Of a DNA stretch of 28,485 nt, positions 15,697 to 23,189 are shown piece after piece; within the stretch, counting starts at the first letter, position 1; every line of letters starts with the position of its first letter. This DNA comes from Desulfobacteraceae bacterium (GTDB lineage Bacteria; Desulfobacterota; DSM-4660; Desulfatiglandales; Desulfatiglandaceae). The stretch is taken from contig CP070700.1 in assembly GCA_020349865.1 (NCBI GenBank), positions 2,051,306 through 2,079,790 of the forward strand, in the 5' to 3' direction. The notes under the pieces were generated by a model, which saw only the letters and a program-made list of their open reading frames with translations, was not told the origin of the DNA and ran no database searches. A program made the position numbers and the translations under genes.

Positions 15697-16197
15697 ATGA
15701 AAGCATCCAGAATGGTTATCTGCACTTTGATCATTTCGCTATGTTTTTTGAATTCCGCTTGCGGAAGGCAGAAAGAGAGACCAACCAGGTCGCCTTCCCT
15801 CTTGGACATACCTGAAAAAGGATTATGCTATGGTTTCATCGTAAATAATTCTTCTCACTTTGTCGAAGTTCGCATCTGGTCCGCGGAAGAACAAAAATAT
15901 GTGTATAAGAAAATCATTTTGCCTCCCCCAAAGTCCGCCATGAGAAACAACATAAAAGCTTTGGAGTACTGGGAAAGGAGTGCACACAAGTTCCGGTCTC
16001 CTAACGTATTTTCCCTCTGGCTGAAACTGGGCGCCTACAAGGTATCGATAAGGAATAGGGATGACATTGTTGGAGAAGGGCAGACTGGACCGGCTGTAAC
16101 CTTTAGCGTGGTTCTAGACGAGGAATACATTAAAAAATCTCCAGGTCCGTTTACCTTTGAGATCGAAGATGATTCAAGGAATCGAAGTGATTTATAA
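15697..16197 (+). CDS. Small lipoprotein of unknown function
   Basis: The 166-residue protein starts at ATG 15697 behind AAAGGAGGTG. Its signal sequence ends in the lipobox LNSAC with Cys22 as the lipidation site, so it should be anchored in an envelope membrane facing the periplasm. The mature part contains GFIVNNSSHFVEVRIWSAEE, then a beta-rich region (FSLWLKLGAYKVSI, GPAVTFSVVLDEEY), suggesting a small beta-sandwich. No family is recognised. The last codons (SRNRSDL) overlap a universal stress protein remnant, so the C-terminus may have been altered by a deletion that joined the two genes. Confidence 0.65.
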   Translation: MKASRMVICTLIISLCFLNSACGRQKERPTRSPSLLDIPEKGLCYGFIVNNSSHFVEVRIWSAEEQKYVYKKIILPPPKSAMRNNIKALEYWERSAHKFRSPNVFSLWLKLGAYKVSIRNRDDIVGEGQTGPAVTFSVVLDEEYIKKSPGPFTFEIEDDSRNRSDL

Positions 16198-16382
16198 GCC
16201 GACAGTACGGCAAACCTGCCAGAGAGATTTGTGATTATGCGGATCGCAATGATATTGATCTGGTGGTCATGACTTCCCATGGCTTCGGTCGTGCTCTACA
16301 ATGGGCTCTTGGATCTGTTGCGGACAAGGTGGTTCGGCACTGCCCTAAACCTGTTTTAGTAGTAAAACAGCCGAAAAAATAA
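16191..16382 (+). pseudogene. C-terminal remnant of a universal stress protein (UspA family)
   Basis: An open stretch without a usable start encodes about 63 residues matching the second half of UspA proteins: DIDLVVMTSHGFGRALQWAL, then GSVADKVVRHCPKPVLVVKQ and TAA. It carries the ATP-loop end (G..GS) and the typical last strand (P-V-L-V-V). The N-terminal half (the VAVDxS start and first helices) is missing, replaced by the 3' end of the lipoprotein gene. It is most likely a deletion relic. An intact Usp gene of the same family lies at 23190. Confidence 0.7.
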
Positions 16383-16667
16383 TGTCAGAATATCTTACGT
16401 TATTTACCACTCTAGGCTGTGAGATCTTTTCAAAATCCTAGAATTTTTTGCGCTAGCGAGAAATCGAAACTCTCGCGGTTGATTGTGGAATACCCCAAGA
16501 TTTTGCGGATTTTCCTTGCGCTTATCTGGCTAGAGAATCCTCATTTAGCCGCTCCCAGGTAGAAGGTCACACCATCTTTAGTTTGGCTTTTTAATTCCTA
16601 TTTATCTCTATTTTGAAACGGCTACCCGTAGACAAGATACACTCCTCATAGCCAAGAGGGGGAGAAA

Positions 16668-17804
16668 ATGTTAGAAGGTGAGAGCAGAAATGAGCGCGTG
16701 AAGTGGTTGGCTCAGCAACTGCAGGAAAAAGATGCGATCATTAATGGGATTTCCGACGCACTAATGTTGCTAGATGCGAGAACCTACAGGATCCTTGAGG
16801 TCAACCAGGCTTTTCTCAGTTCGTATGGGGCGACCCGCAGCGAAGTCCTGAACAAAAAATGCTACGATGTTACCCATAACCTGAGCAGTCCCTGTCATCA
16901 CACAAATATCCTCTGTCCTTGCCCGATGAAAGATACCGTCTATACTGGCAAGCCGTCTCAGGCAGAGCACGCTCACCTTGATCATGATGGAAAAACCCTC
17001 TATTTTGAAATCATTACCTACCCATTGAGAGATACCAGCGGTCACATCACTCGAATCATCCACCTTTCAAGGGATATCACTTTGCGGAAGCACTTTGAAA
17101 ATGAGTATCACAAACTGGCTCTTCAGACAGAGAAGCTCTCAGCCCTAGGCAGAATGGCTGCAGGGATCGCGCACGAGATCAACAACCCGCTGACTGGTAT
17201 CCTGCTCTTCGGCACCAATTTACGCAAAAAAGTTCCGAAGGATGGGCCATTCAGAAAAGGCCTGGACGTCATCGTTCGCGAGACACAACGGTGCAAAGGC
17301 ATTATCCAGGATCTGTTAGAGTTCTCCCGGGACAAGAAGCCCGAAAAAGCTTTGGCCAGCATCAATGATATTGTTGAAAAGGCCTTAAGCATCCTGGATA
17401 ACGAGTTTCGCCTCCATCATATCTCTGTGAAAAAAAATTTAACCGCCGGAATGCCCAATACTCTTCTTGATTCGAACTTGTTGCAGCAGGTCTTTGTGAA
17501 CCTTTTGATCAATGCCGTGGAGGCCATTCAAGAGAATGGTGTCATCACCATCAAGAGCTATGTGAGTCCGGATAAAAGGAGCGAGAGAATCGAGATTTCG
17601 GACACCGGATGTGGTATCCCACCAGAGGATATGGGCAAGGTTTTCGAACCCTTCTTCTCCACCAAGAGTAAGGGGACGGGCCTTGGACTGGCCGTGAGCT
17701 ACGGAATTGTCCAGAAACACCAGGGGGATATCCAGGTCTCCAGCCAACCGGGGCAAGGAACGCGCTTTACCATTGAGATTCCTATAGCCCAGGGTTCCAG
17801 TTAG
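16668..17804 (+). CDS. PAS-domain sensor histidine kinase (cytoplasmic)
   Basis: The 378-residue kinase has no membrane segment. A PAS domain (about 22-140) holds a Cys/His cluster, PCHHTNILCPCP (Cys76, Cys83, Cys85, His77-78), of the type seen in PAS domains proposed to bind metal or sense redox. HisKA follows with [12 protein letters not shown] (His169), then HATPase with NLLINAVEAI, SDTGCG and GTGLGL. The ribosome binding site GGGGG lies before ATG 16668. No receiver gene is adjacent. The nearest regulator is the sigma-54 activator at 19143, separated by a decayed region, so pairing with it is possible but unproven. The kinase core resembles kinase1 and kinase2, but the sensor is different. 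Confidence 0.92.
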   Translation: MLEGESRNERVKWLAQQLQEKDAIINGISDALMLLDARTYRILEVNQAFLSSYGATRSEVLNKKCYDVTHNLSSPCHHTNILCPCPMKDTVYTGKPSQAEHAHLDHDGKTLYFEIITYPLRDTSGHITRIIHLSRDITLRKHFENEYHKLALQTEKLSALGRMAAGIAHEINNPLTGILLFGTNLRKKVPKDGPFRKGLDVIVRETQRCKGIIQDLLEFSRDKKPEKALASINDIVEKALSILDNEFRLHHISVKKNLTAGMPNTLLDSNLLQQVFVNLLINAVEAIQENGVITIKSYVSPDKRSERIEISDTGCGIPPEDMGKVFEPFFSTKSKGTGLGLAVSYGIVQKHQGDIQVSSQPGQGTRFTIEIPIAQGSS

Positions 17805-18465
17805 AGGATTTTGCATAATTGTTTCAAAATTTTAATACAAATCTTGAAATATCTTGCTAGTATCACAAGCCGTCGAAAAGACACGTATGGATTTGATATT
17901 ACAGGATTTTTTACCTAAGTTATTTGGCCAAAAAGAAAAACACTCTGCTACTATACTGGAATCCACCCATTTTCAACCATTCTAAACGTAATCATGCATA
18001 AATCCGATGTCCCAAAAGTAACACTTACGATAAGAAACATTTAATACCAGCCGACTGAAGAATACTGCTGTAAGTGTAGCAACCCGACAATACAAAATTA
18101 TCCAAGTATATCATAAGAAACCTGCGATCAGACGCCTGTGATATCTGCTGTATATACGCACTTCAGGCTGCCCTCTAAAAGCTTAGATTGTGGTCAATGC
18201 TATTGACCCCGAACAGGATTCGGATTGGGATGCCATACTCTCAAGGAAGGTCAGAACCTAGCATCCACCGCAAATCGTCAGGTGAGGTCTACTGATACTC
18301 ATATTGTGCCCAGAATTGTGCCTATTCTTGATGACTACCAATGACGTGAGATGATATTGAGTGACATTCAAGCCGAAAAGGATCGGGGCAGAAAAGCTAA
18401 TTATTTTATCATCTTAAATCACTTTAGTCCCTTATTCATCAGTGGTTATCACCCTATCTTCAAAA
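17805..18465. other. Gene-free stretch
   Basis: No frame with coding character, ribosome binding site or family motif was found on either strand. The only structure seen is a perfect inverted repeat GGTCAAT-GCT-ATTGACC at 18192-18208. The lower GC and frequent stops are consistent with decayed or non-coding DNA beside an old integration site. Confidence 0.5.
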
Positions 18466-18490
18466 GGTTCAAGTCCCGCCTTCGGCGCCA
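18466..18490 (+). other. tRNA-Leu 3'-end fragment (probable attachment-site core)
   Basis: The 25 bases run GGTTCAAGTCCCGCC, then TTCGGCGCCA. They match the T-loop, T-stem 3' side, acceptor 3' strand and CCA end of a bacterial tRNA-Leu apart from the discriminator base. The match begins in the T-stem: the bases before it (TTCAAAA) cannot pair as a T-stem, and no clear cloverleaf lies upstream. A tRNA tail of this size is the usual core of an att site used by tyrosine recombinases. A decayed integrase gene starts 95 bp away, which supports this reading. Confidence 0.6.
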
Positions 18491-18584
18491 TTATTAATTG
18501 AAATATCAAGATGTTAGCTCTTGGTAGGCGACTAAAAATAGTGGTCAAACGGGGTCAATTCTTTCATCCCTTTTCTTTTTTCTT

Positions 18585-18934
18585 CTATGGGTCTGGCTTG
18601 ATAACTTCCCCCTTTTCTTTCGTTCTCCCTTTCGTCTTCCGGTAGATATTCTTTACATCATCCAGTTCGAGTTTGAAGTATCGCTCAAAGGCTGCATTCG
18701 TCGAATGCACACTCGCCTTTTTGATCTGTTCGGAGCTAAAATGTTCCCTCAGCGCTCGTGCTGATCAATGCCTGGTCCCGCCATGAAGATCACCGCTTTC
18801 AATCCAAAGATTCTTTCAAGCGACCTTCCACCATTATACAGATAGTCCTTGCCGAATCTCCTGCGCTTATCTGCATGGACTCCCTTGCGTTTACAGTGCC
18901 TAAAAGAATAAAGATGAGATAGGCCTCGTGACAA
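18585..18934 (-). pseudogene. Tyrosine recombinase (phage-type integrase) C-terminal remnant
   Basis: On the minus strand the sequence encodes RRFGKDYLY, then after a one-base frameshift near 18832 WWKVA, TGA, KNLWIESGDLHGGTRH, TGA, SARALREHFSSEQIKKASVH, STNAAFERYFKLELDDVKNI and YRKTKG, ending at TAG 18585. GGTRH-S-x-x-ALRE and HSTNxAFERYF are the conserved HxxR and tyrosine boxes of phage-type integrases; the catalytic Tyr is in ERYF. In-frame TGA codons lie at 18816-18818 and 18765-18767. The N-terminal part is absent. The gene reads towards the tRNA-Leu fragment at 18466, the normal layout of an integrase beside its att site. The element is inactive. Confidence 0.75.
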
Positions 18935-19142
18935 AGGATTGCTACTTCTCCAAGATTTTGCCGCTTTTATTGCGGGGAAATATCAGGGTAAAGTGAGGGT
19001 GAATATCGTTAGCTCCGTCTATTGACGGAGCGCAATGACATACGCCTTTGGTTTCGTCCATGGTAAAATTTTTCTCCAAAACTCTTGTTTATGATATGAT
19101 TGTGTAGCATAAAGGTGGCTCTATAATCGCTTAGGGGGGAAG

Positions 19143-20573
19143 ATGGAATCCATCCTTTTAGTATCGAGAGATCAAGGAGCTTTCCGCCAAATCCATTCCT
19201 GTTTTCGTTCGGAATTCAGGATTGCAAATGCATCTAGCAAGCAGGCGGCATTGGATATACTCCGAAAAAAACGCTACGATTTCCTCTTTATTGATATAGA
19301 AATTCTCAAAGAGTCTGTCCCAGCCGATGGGTACAAGGCGGCTTTGCAACCTTTCTGGAGTCTTTATCCCACTGTGGAAATTGTCGTCATGGCCTCCCAA
19401 GAAAAAACCAGAGACGCTGTCATGGCTGTGAAGGCTGGTGCAACCGACTATCTTACGTATCCGATAGATCCTGAGGAGGTAAAGCACGTTCTCAACAACA
19501 TTCATGAATCTATTATTGTTCATTCTGAACTGGAGTATTTACGGGATCAATTTTGGGAAACCGAATCGCTAGAAATAATAGAGACGAAAAGTTCTCAGAT
19601 GAAGGCGATCTACGATAAGGTACGATCCGTCGCGCCAACCAGAAGTACTGTTCTACTGATGGGCGAAACGGGAACAGGTAAGGGAGTGCTTGCCAATCTC
19701 ATACATCAGCACAGCAACCGACGGAATGCCCAGTTTATCAGCGTACACTGTGGAGCCATGCCAGATACGTTGGTGGAAAGCGAATTGTTCGGTCATGAAA
19801 AGGGCGCTTTCACGGGGGCTGTTCGGAGAAAGCTCGGAAAATTTGAGATTGCCAGTGGAGGAACGATTTTCCTGGATGAAGTTGCTACCATTACCCCGTC
19901 CGCCCAGATTAAACTTCTGCAGGTATTACAAGATGGCACTTTTCAACGCGTGGGAGGAGAAGAGACCCTTGATGCGAATGTAAGAGTCATCGCAGCTACA
20001 AATGTGGATCTAAAGGAAATGTGCGAGAAGGAAAAGTTCAGGAAAGACCTCTATTATCGATTAAATGTGTTTCCCATTGAAATTCCCCCATTGAGGGAGC
20101 GGCTGGCAGATGTACCTCATCTCGTCAAAGGCTTCTTGAGGAAGTTAAACAGGGTAAATACAAAAGAAGTTCAAGATATTGACTCGCATGTCATGGAAGC
20201 CTTTAAGTGTTACTCATGGCCGGGAAATATCCGCGAGCTGGAAAACATCATCGAAAGGGCCTATATATTGGAAACTTCCGCTTTACTGACCCCAGAGAGC
20301 TTTCCAAGCGAGCTGTTTGAATCCGAAATTCCTTCGACAAGTTTGCCGATAAATTCTTCACTCACCCTGGCTGAGGTGAGGCGCAGAGGCATTGAAGATA
20401 TTGAAAGGACCTATCTCAAAGAGCTGCTGGCGCAAAAGAAGGGCAGTATTAAAGATTCTGCACAGGCCGCTGGAATAACGACCCGCCAACTCCACAAATT
20501 AATGGCCAAATATGGCATCCGAAAAGACAAATTCAAGTCGCCCACTACCCCACCAAACAAACGGGAACCTTGA
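19143..20573 (+). CDS. NtrC-type sigma-54 enhancer-binding protein with degenerate receiver
   Basis: The 476-residue protein has a receiver (1-125), an AAA+ domain (about 145-380) and a Fis-type helix-turn-helix (about 434-458). The AAA+ core is complete: Walker A GETGTGKG (174-181), GAFTGA loop (221-226) for sigma-54 contact, Walker B TIFLDEV (241-247), arginine region FRKDLYYRLNVF. In the receiver, Asp51 is kept (DFLFIDIEI), but the acidic pair is reduced (LVSRDQ) and the conserved Lys is Tyr106 (DYLTYP), so classical phosphorylation is doubtful. A candidate operator, GGAACCTTGAGTTCT, overlaps its stop codon. More copies line the sigma-54 promoter of the next gene, making this protein the best candidate for binding them. 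The ribosome binding site is GGGGGGA. Confidence 0.93.
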   Translation: MESILLVSRDQGAFRQIHSCFRSEFRIANASSKQAALDILRKKRYDFLFIDIEILKESVPADGYKAALQPFWSLYPTVEIVVMASQEKTRDAVMAVKAGATDYLTYPIDPEEVKHVLNNIHESIIVHSELEYLRDQFWETESLEIIETKSSQMKAIYDKVRSVAPTRSTVLLMGETGTGKGVLANLIHQHSNRRNAQFISVHCGAMPDTLVESELFGHEKGAFTGAVRRKLGKFEIASGGTIFLDEVATITPSAQIKLLQVLQDGTFQRVGGEETLDANVRVIAATNVDLKEMCEKEKFRKDLYYRLNVFPIEIPPLRERLADVPHLVKGFLRKLNRVNTKEVQDIDSHVMEAFKCYSWPGNIRELENIIERAYILETSALLTPESFPSELFESEIPSTSLPINSSLTLAEVRRRGIEDIERTYLKELLAQKKGSIKDSAQAAGITTRQLHKLMAKYGIRKDKFKSPTTPPNKREP

Positions 20574-20773
20574 GTTCTTTTCTCAGCAATAACAGATATA
20601 CTCCCAATAAGCCGCTAGCCCCAGGAACTGAAAATTCCGATTAGACCAGATACCGGAACTTGCATTTCTCATTCCAAATTACCTCCATCAATTCAACATG
20701 TTAGTCCACTTTATATGAAATAGTTCATGGAATAGAGCCCTACCCCTTGGTGGAAACCGGAACCCGAAATTCT
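20564..20773. promoter_or_regulatory. Palindrome B enhancer array (four sites)
   Basis: Four 15-mers of the form GGAAC-N5-GTTCC are seen: GGAACCTTGAGTTCT (20564-20578, over the activator stop), GGAACTGAAAATTCC (20624-20638), GGAACTTGCATTTCT (20655-20669) and GGAACCCGAAATTCT (20759-20773). Left half-sites are exact; right halves vary. The last three are centred 199, 168 and 64 bp before the -24 GG of the promoter at 20829. The array before the paralogous gene at 27832 has almost the same spacing. Confidence 0.65.
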
Positions 20774-20828
20774 GATGAAGCCATGCGCATACTCTGAAAA
20801 GTCTAACAAAACCAATAATTTATCGTTT

Positions 20829-20844
20829 TGGCATGTCTATTGCT
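20829..20844 (+). promoter_or_regulatory. sigma-54 promoter of the first OB-like gene
   Basis: The site reads TGGCAT-GTCTA-TTGCT with 10 bases between GG and GC. Transcription should start near 20855, only about 3 nt before the ATG at 20858. The ATG at 20828 overlaps the promoter and cannot be the start of the transcript's gene. Confidence 0.75.
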
Positions 20845-20857
20845 GAGATTGGATATC

Positions 20858-21172
20858 ATGAAAGTTGATCGTGAGAAAAAAAGTAGAGGGCAAGGAGGTG
20901 GTGCGAAGGAAAGGGCTGATACCCGCCCGACCACAATCAGGGGCATCGTTGTCCCAGTGGATTGGGATGAAAAAGGGAATGTTGTTGCCGTCGCGATTTC
21001 GGCCCAGGACGAGGACGAGTATCTTATCACGAGAGATAAGAATGAGGAAAAATTGAGGGCGCTTATTCGGGAGGAAGTAGAAGTTAGTGGCCTGATGAAT
21101 GAGCATAAAAATAAAAAGACAATTACGGTTAAGAGAATACAACTTAAGACTAGATCTAGCATGGTCCTCTAG
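20858..21172 (+). CDS. Small OB-fold-like protein, cytoplasmic (paralogue 1)
   Basis: The protein has 104 residues from ATG 20858. It has a charged N-terminus (MKVDREKKSRGQGGGAKERA), then a compact beta-rich domain: TIRGIVVPVDWDEKGNVVAV, AISAQDEDEYLI, LRALIREEVEVSGLM and TITVKRIQL. The same domain, with IRG(I/L), WDE(K/E)GNV, DE(D/E)EYL and (V)x(V)xG, occurs in the protein at 27832. A small OB-like barrel is inferred from the strand pattern. No signal peptide is present. Start choice: an in-frame ATG at 20828 lies inside the sigma-54 promoter, and no other start codon exists before the domain, so translation begins almost at the predicted 5' end. Function is unknown; control by the sigma-54 activator just upstream is strongly suggested. 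Confidence 0.72.
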   Translation: MKVDREKKSRGQGGGAKERADTRPTTIRGIVVPVDWDEKGNVVAVAISAQDEDEYLITRDKNEEKLRALIREEVEVSGLMNEHKNKKTITVKRIQLKTRSSMVL

Positions 21173-21266
21173 AACTTCTTGGGCAAGAAAACGGTTATTC
21201 GAAAAGTGAACATTATTCGGCTTAGCAAGACAAGAAAAACTTTTTAGCACGGAGGAGGATTTAAAG

Positions 21267-21554
21267 GTGAAAAGAAATAAAAGAAACCTGTTTCCGGGAC
21301 TTTCTGCCATGCTTATCATTGCTTTGCTCTGTGGAATAGCTATTTCAGCGGAGAATATGACCATGGTAGGAACTGTGAATGATAACTATCAGATCGTGAC
21401 AGACGATGAGCAGGTGTACGACATTGCCGATACCGAGAAAGGCGATGAACTGGTCAGGCTCATTGACAGGAGAGTGAGAGTAACAGGGACGGTCGAGGAG
21501 TCAGAGGGAATGAAATTAATCACCGTGACTTCATACGAGGTTCTTGAGGAATAA
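21267..21554 (+). CDS. Exported small OB-fold-like protein
   Basis: The 95-residue protein starts at GTG 21267 behind GGAGGAGG. A signal peptide (MKRNKRNLFPGLSAMLIIAL continuing LCGIAISA) is followed by a mature domain of about 65 residues: TMVGTVNDNYQIVTDDEQVY, DIADTEKGDELVRLI, DRRVRVTGTVEESEGM and LITVTSYEVLEE. The strand order (G-x-V, turn, acidic linker, helix, V-x-V-x-G-x-V, final strand) matches the two cytoplasmic paralogues at 20858 and 27832, but the WDE-GN loop is absent. It resembles small periplasmic OB-like proteins. It lies 94 bp after paralogue 1 on the same strand, without a terminator between, so it is probably in the same sigma-54 transcript. Role unknown; envelope stress or ligand binding is possible. 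Confidence 0.7.
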   Translation: MKRNKRNLFPGLSAMLIIALLCGIAISAENMTMVGTVNDNYQIVTDDEQVYDIADTEKGDELVRLIDRRVRVTGTVEESEGMKLITVTSYEVLEE

Positions 21555-21586
21555 TATCTCAGGAAGGCAGTCACATTGACAAAATC

Positions 21587-21611
21587 AAAGGGGCTTTTCC
21601 TTTCGTTTTTT
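21587..21611 (+). terminator. Candidate Rho-independent terminator
   Basis: The arms AAAGG and CCTTT (21587-21603) enclose a short loop and are followed by CG and six T. The stem is weak (5 bp plus one G-T pair). The position, about 35 bp after the OB-like gene, is suitable for ending that operon. Confidence 0.4.
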
Positions 21612-21628
21612 GAAAATGCCTAGTGAGC

Positions 21629-21658
21629 GCTAACCCCGCAGTAAGCTGCGGGGTTAGC
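21629..21658. repeat. Perfect 13-bp palindrome (REP-like)
   Basis: The arms GCTAACCCCGCAG and CTGCGGGGTTAGC pair perfectly around the loop TAAG. No T-run follows on either strand, so it is not a typical terminator. CCCCGCAG..CTGCGGGG palindromes of this kind occur as dispersed REP elements in several deltaproteobacterial genomes (recollection, not verified here). Together with the terminator-like hairpin at 21587 it marks the break between two transcription units. Confidence 0.6.
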
Positions 21659-21834
21659 AACCCGATCTCAGTAATAGCAAAGCAGCTTCCTTGAAATACC
21701 GAATCCCAGCGACAACAACTTTTGATGCTTATTCCAAAGGGCAGAGAAAGCGCTGCTAGCTACGGACAAATTTCATTAGGCTTCATAAGGCAAATCAAAG
21801 TACTTCAAGTGCTCGAGAATAAAAGAGTTTTCCC

Positions 21835-22599
21835 ATGCTACTAGTAGAAGACTTGCAGGTAGAAATCGCTGGAAAGGTAATTCTCCAACATATCGATCTT
21901 GAAATTTAGCCACGGGAAACACATATCCTTTTGGGTCCTAACGGATCAGGGAAAACCTCCCTTCTGATGACTGTTATGGGTTATCCGCAATATCATGTGG
22001 TGAGCGGAAGAATAATTTTTAAGGGAACAGACATCACCCATCTGCCCATAAACGAAAGGGCCCGGTTGGGCATTGGTATGTCCTACCAGCGCCCTCCCAC
22101 TATAAACGGATTAAAGATCCGACAAATGCTCAAGATATGTGCGAACTGGGACCTGGATGAAGATGCCCTGTGCAAGCAGCTTAATTTTGAACAATTTCTG
22201 GATCGTGATGTGAATGCCGGATTCTCAGGTGGTGAAATTAAACGCTCTGAATTGCTTCAATTGATGGCGCAAGACCCGGATCTGATGCTTTTTGATGAAC
22301 CAGAATCAGGGGTAGATTTGGAGAACATTACCCTCGTGGGTGAAACCATAGCTAATTTATTGCAGAAGGATGGCACTCCAACAAGATCAAAAACCAAAAT
22401 GGAAATTAAGCTGGAACGGACCAAAATGGGACTGATCATCACCCATACTGGGTACATTCTGGATTATGTGTCCGCTGACAAAGGACAGGTACTCTATAAT
22501 GGAATCTTAAGTTGTGTCAGTAATCCCCGTGAAATCTTGAAATGCATCAGTGAATCTGGTTATGAGAAATGTGTGCGATGTATGGCAGGAACGAGTTAG
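21835..22599 (+). pseudogene. SufC-like ABC ATPase with in-frame TAG
   Basis: From ATG 21835 the frame gives MLLVEDLQVEIAGKVILQHI, DLEI, then TAG (21907-21909), then directly on in frame with PRETHILLGPNGSGKTSLLM. The rest (222 residues from an internal ATG at 21931) has the Q-loop (MSYQRPPTI), signature SGGEIKRSELLQLM, Walker B LMLFDEP and H-loop ITHTGYIL. It matches the Fe-S assembly ATPase SufC and SufC-like ATPases. The TAG replaces one codon in the LEI-x-P-x-E turn, where homologues usually have Lys, Glu or Gln. An ATG at 21931 would drop the first strand and half of Walker A, so the frame appears disabled unless TAG is read through. No SufB/SufD partner gene follows. Confidence 0.6.
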
Positions 22600-22610
22600 A
22601 GGAAATTCGT

Positions 22611-22793
22611 ATGAACAGAGATTCTCATGAGCCAGATAGAAAAAAATCCCGTTCCACTCCTCCGGAATTGGTAATTGATGAGATCATTCAAACTATTGAG
22701 AGGGTGGATAGGAAAATAGAAGAATTTTATGAAATTCATGGAACGGAATTGAAAGCCATAAGTAGGGAACAAACCGAGCTAGGTCGAAGTTAG
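22611..22793 (+). CDS. Small acidic/helical protein of unknown function
   Basis: The 60-residue protein starts at ATG 22611, 11 bp after the stop of the SufC-like gene, with GAGGA upstream. It is a charged N-terminus followed by a predicted amphipathic helix: PPELVIDEIIQTIERVDRKI then EEFYEIHGTELKAISREQTE. The heptad-like spacing of I, I, I, V, I, F suggests a coiled coil. No family is recognised. Tight linkage to the ATPase gene suggests a partner, but with that gene interrupted its use is unclear. Confidence 0.45.
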   Translation: MNRDSHEPDRKKSRSTPPELVIDEIIQTIERVDRKIEEFYEIHGTELKAISREQTELGRS

Positions 22794-22936
22794 GGCTCTG
22801 TTCAGTCCTAGCCTAGTCTGCCATGCAGGCTTTAGGAAGACTCAGGAGGTAAAGCGTTTAACCTCACCACAGGAGAACGCCGCGCGAATCGAGTCTCCCT
22901 TATTCACCAAGAGTCTTAAATGTGGGGGAAAAGACA

Positions 22937-23152
22937 ATGAGAATCAATTGTACTCTCTGCGGGTATGAGTTGAACCTGGACCACCAAGTATTTGATGAAT
23001 ATGAAGGTCCGGTCAAATGCTTCTGCTGCAGCACAATTATGCATATCAAGACAACGCAGGGAACGCTTAACTCCATAAACTCAACAAGCAGTCTTCCTCC
23101 TCCTTCCACTGACACTATCGTCAGGTCTACTCTTCAAAACCAGGAAATATGA
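22937..23152 (+). CDS. Small zinc-ribbon protein
   Basis: The 71-residue protein starts at ATG 22937; GGGGGAA lies just upstream, and the in-frame GTG at 22922 would overlap that site. Two Cys pairs, CTLC at the N-terminus and CFCC about 25 residues later (KCFCCSTIMH), form a likely zinc ribbon. The C-terminal 30 residues are Ser/Thr/Pro-rich and probably disordered. Function is unknown. It stands alone between the 60-residue protein and the universal stress protein. Confidence 0.5.
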   Translation: MRINCTLCGYELNLDHQVFDEYEGPVKCFCCSTIMHIKTTQGTLNSINSTSSLPPPSTDTIVRSTLQNQEI

Positions 23153-23189
23153 TTTTTGCTAACTTTCGGTCCTAAATAGGAGCTCGATC

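Noticed and set aside
16456..16476. GCGAGA/TCTCGC inverted repeat before the PAS kinase
   Set aside because: The loop is 9 bases, no T-run follows, and it is not repeated elsewhere in the window.
18372..18490. A whole decayed tRNA-Leu beginning at GCCGAA near 18372
   Set aside because: The 5' bases could pair with the acceptor end, but the D and anticodon arms cannot be built and the T-stem does not pair, so only the 3' end is supported.
20715..20728. ATGAA-ATAG-TTCAT palindrome between the B sites
   Set aside because: It is perfect but short, is not found before the paralogous promoter at 27626, and so is not part of the shared architecture.
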